Positions 11,303-21,706 of a stretch of 64,000 nt of DNA are shown piece after piece (within the stretch, counting starts at the first letter, position 1; each line of letters opens with the position of its first letter). The notes beneath the pieces were generated by a model. The model had not been told where the DNA came from, made no database searches, and saw nothing but the letters and a program-made list of their open reading frames with translations. Origin of the DNA: Humulus lupulus (Eukaryota; Streptophyta; Magnoliopsida; Rosales; Cannabaceae); assembly GCF_963169125.1 (NCBI RefSeq), contig NC_084794.1:154328858-154392857 (forward strand), written 5' to 3'. The position numbers were made by a program, and so were the translations under genes.

Positions 11303-12540
11303 TCTAACTCTTCTTCTTCTTCTAGCTTCCTTCTCCTAGACCTATTCTCTTCTTTTCTTGATGTTTCAACTCAAAAGGTGCAGAAACTCTCCTTCACTGG
11401 TGATAGGCGGCTGGGGTTTTTCTCTTAGAGAAGATCATGTCTTTTTTGGGCTCAAAAAGGGTATAAACCCTCTCTTTCTCTCTCTACACGTGGGGACCAC
11501 TCTTTTTTTCCTGAATTTGTCAGCTCCTTTCCACCTCATCCTCCCACTATTCAAGTCTCTCCACCTCATTTAATCACTTGCCAAGTGTGCAAACTTTATG
11601 TTGTTGGCTGCACACACTTTGCTGCAGCAAAGTGCCATAATTTCAGCTCCAAGATGATTTCCATGCGCATGTTTCACAAAGCTTTCCAAGCACCCTTTTT
11701 TTTGCCTTCAAAATAGATAACACATTTTTAGAACATAATCCCATTATTTTCCACAAGAGTTATCATTAATTAAAACAAAATACACAAAAAAATTAATAGA
11801 CAAAATGACTAAAGCCATACAATAACAACACAAACACTCTATTTCACTTAAATTTTTAAGTTGAAAAGCTTAATTATTAACTCTAAAATATAGAGCTATC
11901 ACACCCCTTTATCTTTCTAACTCTTCTTCGTCTTCTAGCTTCCTTCTCCTAGACCTCTTCTCTTTTTTCCTTGATGTTTCAGCTCAAAAGATGCAGAAAC
12001 TCTCCTTCAATGGTGATAGGTGGCTAAGGTTTTTCTCTTAGAGAAGATCATGTCTTTTTTGGGCTCAAAAAGGGTATAAACCCTCTCTTTCTCTCTCTAC
12101 ACATGGGGACCACTCTTTCTTTCCAAAATTTGTCAGCTCCTTTCCACCTCATCGTCCCACTATTCAAGTCTCTTCGCCTCATTTAATCACTTGCCAAGTG
12201 TGCAAACTTTATGTTGCTGGTTGCACACACTTTTCTGCAGCAAAGTTGACTGATGCTACAACAAAGTGCAATAATTTCAGCTCAAAGATGATTTCCTTGC
12301 ACATGTTTCACTAAGCTTTCCAAGCACCCTTTTTTTTTTGCCTTCAAAATAGATACCACATTTTTAGAACATAATCTCTTTATTTTCCACAAGAGTTATC
12401 ATTAATTAAAACAAAATACACAAACAAAATTAAAAGACAAAATGACTAAAACCACACAATAACAACACAAACACTCTATTTCACTTAATTTTTTATGTTC
12501 AAAAACTCAATTAATAACTCTAAAATATAGAGTTATCACA
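11303..12540 (-). repeat. Partial tandem duplication of the U3 end of the E LTR
   Basis: About 11303-11907 and about 11914-12540 are two similar copies of roughly 610 bases. Both contain TAGCTTCCTTCTCCTAGACC, the CTCTTAGAGAAGATCATGTC block and a GCTGCAGCAAAG palindrome, and both end in TATCACACCCC. The left copy therefore also carries the LTR start and an adjoining purine-tract remnant. The copies differ by scattered substitutions and small insertions. Confidence 0.85.
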
Positions 12541-14127
12541 CCCCCAAACTTAAACCATTGCTCACCTTGAGTGATGACTCTAAAAGAAAAGAAAAGAAAA
12601 GAAAAGAACAAAGAAATCCAACTCAACACAAGACACACACGCAAAACAACAATTTAAGAAGGCATAAACACACCACACTACTATAACAGAGACAACCGAC
12701 AACATAAAGACTCAAAATAATACAACACTATGAATTAATTTGGAAATGGTCATATCAAAGTGGGAATAGAACTCTCAAATCAGAGATTCAAAAGATAACT
12801 CAATTGTATATGCAAGTCAAGTTCCTCAAGTATTAAGATGCTAACCCAACCAAGCTTTCAATATGACCCCAATTAGTGCACAAATAGCTCTTCCCAATCA
12901 ACCTCTCTCCCCTAGAATAAGCTAAGCAATAATCCTAAGGTTTAATTCATGCTTTCATATGTTGAACTCAGTAATCCCTCTCCACTAATGTAGTTGACAA
13001 AGTTATTTAGATCAATAGGTCTTTTCATGGTTGTAATGTAGGCTAGGCTAAGGGCATGGATTAAGATAGATTTTTTAGGCTACAACCTTAAAACCTAGCT
13101 TTCCTTGGACCTAAGGAATGCATTATCCTCTATCCATTACAAGTGAACTCACTCCCCCCAACTCACTCAATAACACTCAATTCCCTCTTCTATGCACACC
13201 ACACTTATATGCTCAAATATGATTACAAGTCAACTACAAGCTTGTTTATTTACACTTAACTATATATATATTTATTTTCTTCTTCTTTTTTTCAATTTTT
13301 TTTTTTCATTTTCTATTGTTTTTTTTTCATATATTTTTTTTAATAATAAGAAAACAAGGCAGGTTAAAAGTAATAAACTGAAAATAAAACATAAACACAC
13401 TTAAAATTTTTGAGCATATAAGTGCATTCATTAACAAATATGAACACCCCCAAATAACCAAGATACCATTTATTCACTTCCCTCAAACTTAACTCAAATA
13501 ATATCCAAGACAAACTAGGCTTAAGGTTTGGTGAGAAATAAAAATGGGATATTCAGAAATGGGATTGGCTATCATGTCGAGATTATATGAACAAAATAGG
13601 CCAATAAGCTCAAAGTTGGGTCACTATGGATAGTAATTTCAAGGTAGGCACGAAAAGCTCAAACGGTCCAAGAAAATTGCCTAAATCCTCTCTAAATCAC
13701 TAAGCCTCCTAGGATTTCGCCTCAAGGAAATTATCAAGCCAATTCTAAAAACTTAAACCTTCATGATACTTAGTTTAATCTAGGGTGAGATATTTCATGG
13801 TCAAACTATGCACACTTAATTGGGACACATTCTCACTATGGTTGAATTAGCACCAAAAAACTTTAAGTACTAAAGCCTCGCTCATAAACAAGAGTTAACA
13901 AATTATGAAATTTTGTTTTCTTACATTTTATCATCGAGCCATTCCACACTTAAACACAACCATTACAAGAATTGATTCCATTATAACTAGACTCAAGACT
14001 CAAGACTTCAAAAAAAACACACCTAACAATACCTAAAACATAAGAAACATAAAGGAAATTAAAACAACACAAAATAGTTATAAACAACACCCCCCCCCTC
14101 CCCCAAACATAAGGGAGAGCACTGTCC
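12541..14127 (-). other. Element E noncoding stretch between third ORF and 3' LTR
   Basis: The polypurine tract used to prime plus-strand DNA is at 12541-12555 (minus strand AGTTTGGGGG next to the LTR start). The rest has no credible ORF. It contains T/A-rich DNA at about 13260-13345, and conserved blocks such as CTCTCCACTAATGTAG (about 12978) and AAACGGTCCAAG (about 13660) that also occur in element C. A second purine-rich tract on the minus strand lies at 14091-14105. Confidence 0.7.
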
Positions 14128-14199
14128 TCAGTGCACAAAAACAATAGAAAAAAATAGATAAAATAGATAATACAAAACATAACAGATCAGGGAATGAAA

Positions 14200-15350
14200 A
14201 TTATGCTGGAGAATAAATAAACTCCCTCTACTCGCCATCCTTCTCTCTTCCGAAGAGGCAGGCGCAGCGGAAGGTTCAGGTGCACGCAATCGCTTCATGA
14301 TGGCCTCAGGAAAATCTGGGAAAAGTTCGGTGGGCCTAAACGAGTGATGCAATACATTGTCACACTGGCACACATATCCCCAATCGGCATTCTACTGGGC
14401 CTCCATACGATGCATCATACTAAGCATAATATGTTGAGTGGCATAAAGCTCAGCGACAGTGGGGTTCAGAGGCACAACAGAGTCATGGTCAGACGATGGC
14501 GGTGGGGCAGAGGTCGAGGCCCACTCTCTTTGAATGGAAATAACTTTGGTAACCTTTTGAATTGTTTGCGCATAAATGTAATCGGAAAAGTGATGCCTTT
14601 CATCATTCGGAGCTAGGGTCACACCCGCGTTGCGGCACAAGGTAGCGATCAATGTGGAAAAAATAATTGTCCCTTGTTCTTGATAACATCCAAGGCAACG
14701 ATCTCTTCTGAAATGAGCTCCCCCAAATTAATTGATAAGCCAGTCAAAATGCTGAAAAGCAGGACAACACGATCTTTGCTGACCGAGGTGTCATGAGTGG
14801 TGGGCAACATGTTGGTTTTGATAAAATGATTCCATACACGAGCAAGAGTCATTAAGAAAGTGTGGGGGATAGTATGAGCTCCAAATTTCTTCGAAACATT
14901 CCATTGTGTGCACGCTAAAGTCACTTCTGTCACCATATTGGCAAGTTCCGCATCACTTTGGTTAGGGGCAACGTCTCCATACTCAGCCGCATCAAAATTA
15001 GGCAACCCAAAAATAACACTCATGTCCTGAGGTGCATAACTAACTTTCTTTCCCCAGACCGTGACTTGTTTTAATTTTTGTGACACAAAGTTAGCATAGA
15101 ATTCTTCGACGCAAGAATCGATAACCTCGCGAGATGCTGTACAAAAATCAAGCCACCCTCGATTGTTAATCACAGTGGTCACATAATCTGGATTTCCAAT
15201 AGTTGGGAATGCTCTCTCAAACCAAATATCGCGCCTGAAATGTTTCCTGATTTTTTCGGCAGCCTTCGGGGATATAAACTTTTCAACAATAGGTTGTTCA
15301 TTGGTCGCTGACTTTTTCTTTCTATCTGCTACTTTCTTACTTCTAGTCAT
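14200..15350 (-). pseudogene. Third ORF of element E (putative plant transposon domain protein)
   Basis: This lies in the env position between pol and the 3' LTR of Athila-like elements. I chose the ATG at 15350-15348 because it opens a basic N-terminus, MTRSKKVADRKKKSA; an in-frame extension upstream has no typical features. The body contains FRRDIWFERAF, EEFYANF, MSVIFGLPNFD and LPTTHDTSVSKDRVVLLF. These match the domain known as the putative plant transposon protein domain (Pfam Transposase_32), whose biochemical role is unknown. A one-base frameshift near 14655 and an in-frame TAG at 14392-14394 interrupt the C-terminal part, which then continues to about 14200. I see no transmembrane segment, so calling it envelope is not supported. 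Element C carries the same ORF at 60818-61408. Confidence 0.78.
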
Positions 15351-16165
15351 ATTGCTCAATAACAAAAATTTCAACAGCCACTGTGAATTGTAATGCCCAA
15401 AGTAAGGAAACAAGAGGAATATGGTACCTTGGAGAAGCAGGATACCCTTATGGATGCAATGTTGTTTTTGTAAAAAATTGAGAGAGTGAGAGAGGCAAAT
15501 AGGCTTAGCGTAGGGAGGCTTGGGTCAAGGAGGTAAGAAATTTGGGTTTTGGGTGGCTGGGTCGGGTTTGGTTGGAGGTATTCGTGGAGGTGCAATGGAG
15601 AAGGAAATGGTGGGAGGTAGTGACAGATGGTGGGTCGTGGCAAGGGTGGGGGGGGGCTCGTAGAGGGAAGTAGTGGGATTTCAGGTTTTGGTGGCTAGAG
15701 GGAGCTTCGGGCTAGTGGGGTGTCAGGCTGGGTAGGCAAGAGAGGTTTAGGTGGAGGAGGTAGGGTAGTTGGTGGAGACGAATGGGTCTGGAAGTGCGGC
15801 GGGAGGAAGAGGTGAGTGGTGGTCAAAGTAAGGCCTGGGTTCATGGGTCGTGGTGGTGAGATGGGTATGTGGGTTCATAGGGATGTGGTCGGAGCTGGGT
15901 AGGGCTGTGGGTTTGGGAAGCGGAGATGGGTGGTTTAGGCTGCAGGTGGTGAGCGACGGATAAGAAATGGGGTGGCAGAGCTTCGGGTTGAAGATGCGTT
16001 GGGGCTTTGGCTGGGAGGTGGAGAGAGGTGAGATGGTGGGTGGTTGGGTGATTATAGAGAGAAGGGGAAGGGGAAGATGATGAAATTAGGGTTTCCAAAA
16101 TAGACTAGGGCTTTGGGCATGAGATTTTGGCCAAAATTTTACTTTTCTTGTGTTTTAAAAACTTT
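15351..16165. other. Spacer between integrase and third ORF in element E
   Basis: The plus strand is G-rich from 15480 to about 16100 (GGTGGTGGG-type runs). The C-rich minus strand gives only low-complexity Pro/Ser/His readings, which I do not accept as genes. The position fits a leader or intron region for expression of the third ORF, but no splice sites are certain. Confidence 0.5.
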
Positions 16166-16437
16166 GTTGTAACATTATACAAACTTTGCTGCAGCAAAAC
16201 CAAGTCGAAGAGCAGCTCAAAACTGTTGTTGTAACATCATGCGAACTTTGCTGCAGGAAAATGAAGTCAGAGAGCAAGCCCAAATTTGATGTTGTAACAT
16301 CATAGAACTTTGCTGCAGCAAAACTAAGTTAGAGAGCAAGCTCAAATTTGACGTTGTAACATCATAGAACTTTGCTGGAGCAAAACAAAGACAGAGAGCA
16401 AGCCCAAAATTGATGTAACATCACCCAAACTTTGCAA
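16166..16437. repeat. Tandem repeat of about 62 bp
   Basis: Units starting GTTGTAACATCAT begin at 16166, 16228, 16291 and 16353, with a partial fifth from about 16414. Each unit holds AACTTTGCTGCAGCAAAA, partly degenerate, followed by AGAGAGCAAGC. The palindromic core TTTGCTGCAGCAAA also occurs in the LTR of the same element at 11616-11633. Confidence 0.88.
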
Positions 16438-16499
16438 CCCCTTTTTTATTCTATTTTTCCTACAACCATAAACACATGAAACAATCAAAAATCAAAGTC

Positions 16500-17900
16500 T
16501 CAAAGAAATGTATTATATATATACTCTTCATTCATTTTTAAAATTTTTTTTACATAATGTACATTTATATAAAGCGTGGGTTGCTTTATAATTAAATCTC
16601 CGTGCTCCACAGAAACCCAAGTTTCTACAAATTCTTCAAGGATCCTCCAAAGAGATTGAGCACTTGTTCCGCTCAACCTCACCTCCCCAATAATGCTTGA
16701 TCCTTTGGCCATTAACCTTGAATTCCCTTCTGGAGCCTTCTTCATGCAATTCCACCGCTCCATAAGGACACACCTTAACCACCAAGAATGGGCTCGACCA
16801 TCTTGACTTGAGCTTGCTTGGGAATAGTTTCAAACTCGAGTTAAAGAGAAAAACTCACTGGCCTTCTTCAAACACCCTTGGATGAATATGCTTTTCATGC
16901 CACCTTTTTATTTTCTCCTTGTAAAGTTTGGAATTTTCATAAGAGAATAAGCGCATCTCTTCTAATTCATTTAACTGCAACATTCTCTTTTCTCCTAGAA
17001 GTTGCAAATCCATGTTCAGTGTTTGAATAGCCCAATAAGCACGGTGCTCAAGTTCCACCTGTAAATGGCAAGCTTTACCAAATACCAAACGATATGGTGA
17101 TATCCCCAATGGTGTCTTGAAAGTTGTTCTATAGGCCCACAATGCATCACCTAACCTCTTGGACCAATCCTTACGGTTGGGATTCACCACTTTCTCAAGG
17201 ACACCTTTTATCTCTCTATTGGACTACTCAGCTTGCCTTGGGGATGGTAAGTAGTAGCTACTTTGTGCCTCAAATTTTATTTAGCCAATAATCTAGCCAA
17301 CACTTTGTTCACAAAATGGGTTCCCTCAGCACTAATGATTTCCCTTGGAGTGCCAAAATGAGTGAAAACATTCTTCTATAAGAACCTCATGACAACTTTA
17401 GCATCATTAGTGGGAGAGGCAAATGCTTCCACCCATTTTGAAACGTAATCCATAGCTATCGAGATGTACAAGTTGCCATAAGATGGAGGGAAAGGACCCA
17501 TAAAATCTATACCCCACACATGAACAATTCAACTTCAAGAACATTAGTTAAGGGCATCTCATTCCTTCTAGAAATATTACTAACCCTTTGGCATCGATCA
17601 CCATGAAAGCATGAGCATCTTTGAATAAGGAAGGCCAAAAGAAACAACATTGAAGTATCTTAGATGCGGTGCGTGGTCCCCCAAAATGACCTCCACAAGG
17701 TGAAGAGTGACAGTGATGTAGGATATTCCCCATCTCTTTCTCAGAAACGCATCTTCTAATAATTTTGTTGGCACATTGTTTGAACAAGAATGGCTCCTCC
17801 CAAAAATAGTGCTTCACATCATGCAAGAACTTCTTCTTTTGTTGTCTTGTCAGATTCGGAGGCAACAATCCATTAACCAAGTAATTAGCAAAATCCACAA
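16500..17900 (-). pseudogene. Element E integrase (Athila-like)
   Basis: Integrase inserts element cDNA into the host chromosome. The reading 17898-17548 carries the zinc-binding region with HHCHSSPCGGHFGG and FWPSLFKDAHAF. The core lies at 17540-17200, with GIDFMGPFP and [10 protein letters not shown] visible. Its second catalytic position reads ISAEGTHF where relatives have an Asp in the ISDGG type motif. The end of the core, [19 protein letters not shown], is in 17190-16855, and the C-terminal part with LKSRWSSPFLV is in 16833-16636. Frameshifts around 17200 and 17390 break the frame, so it is inactive. Confidence 0.8.
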
Positions 17901-17959
17901 ACTAAGGAATAACTTGAGAGTGATTTACTTCAGATAATTTCTCATTTGGGAATGTCTCC

Positions 17960-18338
17960 TTGATGGGAACTAACGAACTTGATTCTTTATCACCTTCCAT
18001 TCTTGATAAATGTTATGCTACTTGGTTCTCCACTCATTTTCTGTCTTAGATTTCCACATCAAACTCTTGAAGCAACAATACCCATCTAATCAATCGAGGC
18101 TTAGTATCCTTCTTCTCAATCAAGTACTTGACTGCGGAATGATCCGTATCGTCTATCACCTTGGTGCCCACCAAATAAGATTGAAACTTGTCAAAAGCAA
18201 AGACAATGGACAAAAGTTCTTTCTCTGTCACTTTGTAATTGAGCTGAGCACCTGTCAGTGTACGACTAGCATAGTAAATGGAGTGAAAAACCTTGTTTCT
18301 TTGCTGCCCCATCACTGCTCAAACAGCAATGTCACTTG
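17960..18338 (-). pseudogene. Element E RNase H
   Basis: The minus-strand reading 18315-18046 has [32 protein letters not shown] and [14 protein letters not shown], the gypsy RNase H of the Athila type. Just upstream, ASDIAV is followed by a TGA. The expected TDHSAVKYL reads [16 protein letters not shown], so the catalytic Asp is kept. The sequence joins, across copia element H, to the RT end PFELMCD at 25242: the five bases CATCA on either side of H are the target duplication. Confidence 0.82.
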
Positions 18339-18343
18339 CATCA

Positions 18344-19471
18344 TGTCAGGAAAAATATATTTTCCTCAATGGAAATTGGTAAGAAAACACAACTCTAGAC
18401 AAAATATTACAAATAAACTTTAGAATGATTAAATAGTGTTACAACTCTATAACTGAAGTACAAATAAATAAGAGAAGGATTAGAAGAAGAGAATGGTGAA
18501 ATACAACTCTACGCAAAAGATACAAATAAAGAAAAAGTGTTTGTAACAAAAGTATAGAAAAGATTACAACTCTAAACAAGAAATACAAGTAAATAGAGAA
18601 GAAGAATATGAAGATGAAAAGCAATAGAATAAAAGAAAAGAACAAGAAACAAAAGACAAACAACTCTCACTCACACTACCAAAGTGAAGAGTGTTGATCA
18701 CCAACTTGAACAAGGTTTGAAACCTTTGTCCAAAAGTTTATTTCCCCCTAACTCAAGCACTAAGGGATCTCTCACATATTTTGGAAATGCTTTCTGGAAT
18801 AATCAAGCCTCTAGGTGTTTCTAGCCAAGTGCTCTATTGGATAGAAAAATTGTGTCTTTCAAGTGAGCAATAAGCTCCTATTTATAGAGTTTAGCGACAC
18901 CCTTTGAATTTCAAATTCCACCAACCCCCTTGGCTGTTACCAATGATTAATTGGATGTTTATGGAATTAAAAGTGAGTTTTGGGAGTCATTTGGGTTTTT
19001 GGAGTCGTTCAACAAAATTGGAAAAAATTGAAAAAATGGTTAGAAAACACCTATGGCCGCTGCCAGGGACATCAGTGGCCGCGGCCACTGCTCTCTGTCC
19101 CACAGGCCGCAGCCACTGACTATTTTCAACACACTAAATTGTGTTGTGTTTCCAAATGGTTCCAATACCCTCCCAATTGATTTTTTCACCTCCAAAACAC
19201 ATTATTGGGGTTTAAATCATATCTCTAACAACCATTTCACATATGGCTTTAAGAAATTCATCTCAATATTGTGTAACAACAAATTTACACAATAAATGGT
19301 AATATTTGGAAGTTACAAATTTGTAGCTGAATTTGTAACACCAAATATGTTACATATTTGGATATTTCTCATATATTTAAATATTGTAATTCTCTATTAT
19401 ATGTTACGATATATGACACTCTTTCTCACATTTATTTAATTTAAAACATTATATTATAAAATAATATAACA
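18344..19471 (-). mobile_element. 3' LTR of copia element H
   Basis: On the plus strand it runs from TGTCAGGAAAAATATATTTT to ATAATATAACA. It is preceded by the target duplication at 18339-18343 and followed by the purine tract of the internal region. It contains an 18-base perfect palindrome, CAGTGGCCGCGGCCACTG, at 19073-19090 in an otherwise AT-rich sequence. Readings at 18439-18663 on the minus strand are low-complexity Phe/Leu runs and are not genes. Confidence 0.9.
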
Positions 19472-19488
19472 TTCCCCCACTAGATTAA
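19472..19488 (-). other. Polypurine tract of copia element H
   Basis: On the minus strand, ATCTAGTGGGGGAA lies directly before the LTR start TGTTATATTATTTTATAAT. A similar copy of purine tract plus AT-rich LTR-like start occurs at about 19531-19556 (plus strand TATAACATATCCCCCACTTG). Confidence 0.75.
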
Positions 19489-20080
19489 ATTGTTATCTAT
19501 TGTAACACTTATTTAATCAGTCATTATATTTTAAAATATAACATATCCCCCACTTGATTAAATAAGAACTTTCTCTTATAGGAGTCATTGCATTGGTGCA
19601 TAAAATAAAGTGTTTCTCAACTTGAACTTTACTATAGTGTAATTATCACAAAATTTGTCAAAAATTTGGTTGCACTAGGCATTGAACCATATTTTCATGA
19701 TAACAAATCGGTGATAACACACACACCTTTGTGATGGTCACTTGAGACCTCTATGTCTTGCTTTGTACCGTTAATGGCCATGTGCACTTTCCATTCATGG
19801 ACGTTCTTGAGAATACTTTCAATTCTCATGAGAGGCGGCACCACCCCTAGGTCCATATAGGTAGAATTCCTACAGTATTTTGTTACCAAAAATACTTGTC
19901 TACGTAAGACTGAATTCTATTAAAAAACCTTTCACTTTTAACCCTCAACTTAGTAACTCACAAGTACTCAACATCTCAGATGGGACTTGTTTTGAGTACA
20001 ACTAATATTCACTTGATTGACTTGTTGTTACCTATTGAACCTAACACTAGTTGAATAACTAGTGTTAAGATAGGTTACCA
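19489..20080 (-). other. 3' untranslated internal region of copia element H
   Basis: Noncoding DNA lies between the RNase H stop and the purine tract. A 64-codon reading at 19889-19695 has no recognisable motif and is probably chance. Confidence 0.55.
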
Positions 20081-21694
20081 TCAATCGTGAATTTCTTTAG
20101 GAAGTTTAAGTCCCATCCCTCGAGATGATGTAGCCACTAAATCCCTCGTTAATGGCTTAGTGAAAGGATCCACCAGATTTTCACTTGTTTTCACATAGGA
20201 TATTGAGATGACTCCTCTTTGAATCAATTCTCTTACATATCCATGTCTTAGACTAATGTGTCTAGATTTCCCATTATACACTCCGTTGTATGCTCTAGCC
20301 AATGTCGCTTGGCTATCACAATATATCGATATAGTGGATACATTCTCTCTGATTAGGGGTATCTTTATCAACAGATCCCTTAACCATTTGGCCTCTTTGC
20401 CAGCAGCTAGAGCTATAAACTCTGCTTCCATAGTGGAATGAGATATACAGGTTTGTTTCTTGGAACCCCAAGAAATTGCACCCCCACCAAGTATAAATAC
20501 CCAACCAGTTGTGGACAAGTTGTCCCCAAGATTAGATATCCAGCTTGCATTTGTATCTCCTTCTAAGATTGAAGGAAACTTGGAGTAGTGAAGGCTTAGT
20601 CCTTCAGTTTTCTTGAGATAACCTAGGACTCTTCCAATCATCTTCCAGTGATCCACACTTGGATTACTTGTAAAGCTACTAAGTTTACTCACCGCAAATG
20701 CTATAATAGGTCTAGTACATTGGGCAGCGTACATTAGACTCCCTATGGCACTAGCGTACTCCAATTCAGCCACCGTTCTTCCTTCATTCTTCTCTAGTTT
20801 TACACTATGATCGAATGGAGTATTGGCATCTTTAACCTTGAGATGGTTAAATTTGTTCAATACTTTCTCAACATAGTGGGCTTGCCCCAACGCAAAACCC
20901 CCACTATGTTTCTTTACTTTGATACCAAGTATGGTGTCAACTTCTCCAAGATCTTTCATCTTGAAGGTTGATGATAGAAACCTCTTCGTTTCTTCTATCC
21001 CTTTCATGCTATCACTTAGAATAAGCATGTCATCCACATGAAAGCAAACAGTGATCACATATCCCTTACAAGTTTTGGAATACAAAATCTTGTCTCCATT
21101 GTTATCTCTAAACCCATTAGACATGATGGCTTGATCAAATTTCTCATGCCATTGCTTAGGAGCTTGTTTCAATCCATATAAGGATTTTACAAGTCTACAT
21201 ACTTTATGTTCATATTTTGGTAGGACAAACCCTTCGGGTTGTTCCATATAGACTTCCTCATTGAGGTCACCATTAAGGAATGTTGTTTTGACATCCATTT
21301 GATGAACATACAAGTTGTGTATAGAAGCTAAAGCAAAAAAAATTTGTATAGAAGTTGTTCTTGAAACAGGCGCATAGGTATCGAAATAATTGATACCCTC
21401 TTTTTGCCTAAACCCTTTAGCTACTAATTTAGCTTTAAAGGTTTGGATAGTGTCGTTAGTGTGGTATTTTCTTCTAAATACCCACTTACACCCAATTGGC
21501 TTAGACCTCAGTGGAAGATCTACCCATTCCCAAGTGTTGTTGGAAAGAATGGAATCCATCTCATCATTGATGACTTCTTTCCAAAATGCACTATCTCTTG
21601 ATTGCATATCTTCTTTATAAGTCTTAGAATCATCTTCGATGAGAAGTACAATAGGAATTTTCCAAATGACTTCCTCTCTATTTCCTTCTACCAT
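20081..21694 (-). CDS. Copia RT-RNase H reading frame of element H
   Basis: This is the C-terminal part of the copia polyprotein: it copies element RNA into DNA. The frame is open for 537 codons. RT motifs in order: GCKWVFRRKYH (about residue 68), KAKLVAKGFRQKEGINYFDT, YVHQMDVKTTFLNGDL, SLYGLKQAPKQWHEKFD, and the active site FHVDDMLILSD at about residue 220. RNase H follows, with GDTNASWISN, STMEAEFIALA, YCDSQATLARA and the terminal ENLVDPFTKPL. All catalytic acidic residues I can identify are present. The ATG at 21694-21692 is only the first Met after an in-frame TGA at 21707-21709. The natural polyprotein began far upstream, so as a gene it is truncated even though this domain is intact. 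Confidence 0.9.
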   Translation of the reverse strand: MVEGNREEVIWKIPIVLLIEDDSKTYKEDMQSRDSAFWKEVINDEMDSILSNNTWEWVDLPLRSKPIGCKWVFRRKYHTNDTIQTFKAKLVAKGFRQKEGINYFDTYAPVSRTTSIQIFFALASIHNLYVHQMDVKTTFLNGDLNEEVYMEQPEGFVLPKYEHKVCRLVKSLYGLKQAPKQWHEKFDQAIMSNGFRDNNGDKILYSKTCKGYVITVCFHVDDMLILSDSMKGIEETKRFLSSTFKMKDLGEVDTILGIKVKKHSGGFALGQAHYVEKVLNKFNHLKVKDANTPFDHSVKLEKNEGRTVAELEYASAIGSLMYAAQCTRPIIAFAVSKLSSFTSNPSVDHWKMIGRVLGYLKKTEGLSLHYSKFPSILEGDTNASWISNLGDNLSTTGWVFILGGGAISWGSKKQTCISHSTMEAEFIALAAGKEAKWLRDLLIKIPLIRENVSTISIYCDSQATLARAYNGVYNGKSRHISLRHGYVRELIQRGVISISYVKTSENLVDPFTKPLTRDLVATSSRGMGLKLPKEIHD

Positions 21695-21706
21695 GTAGAA
21701 TGAAAT

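Larger units (their letters stand above)
8017..12540 (-). mobile_element. 3' LTR of element E, interrupted by S1
   Basis: On the plus strand the LTR runs from TGTTGCGAATTTTCC at 8017 to GAGTTATCACA at 12540. The first 45 bases match the 5' LTR remnant at 29210, which lies against the primer-binding site, so the boundary is secure. On the minus strand the LTR starts TGATAACTCTATATTTTAG right after a purine tract. Without the nested S1 and its target duplication it is about 2.1 kb long, enlarged by a partial tandem duplication at its U3 side. Its middle is AT-rich and noncoding. Confidence 0.8.

Noticed and set aside
13192..13404. Phe/Leu/Ile-rich ORF that looks like membrane protein
   Set aside because: It comes from a T-rich low-complexity block in element E noncoding DNA.
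15371..16098. Pro/Ser/His-rich minus-strand ORFs
   Set aside because: They arise from G-rich low-complexity DNA and have no motif or fixed frame with the neighbours.
16166..16437. Possible CRISPR-like array
   Set aside because: Units are directly adjacent without unique spacers, and the setting is a plant retrotransposon.
18439..18663. Phe/Leu-rich membrane-like ORF, also at 24136-24393
   Set aside because: It lies in both copies of the copia LTR and is translated AT-rich LTR sequence; no gene is expected there.
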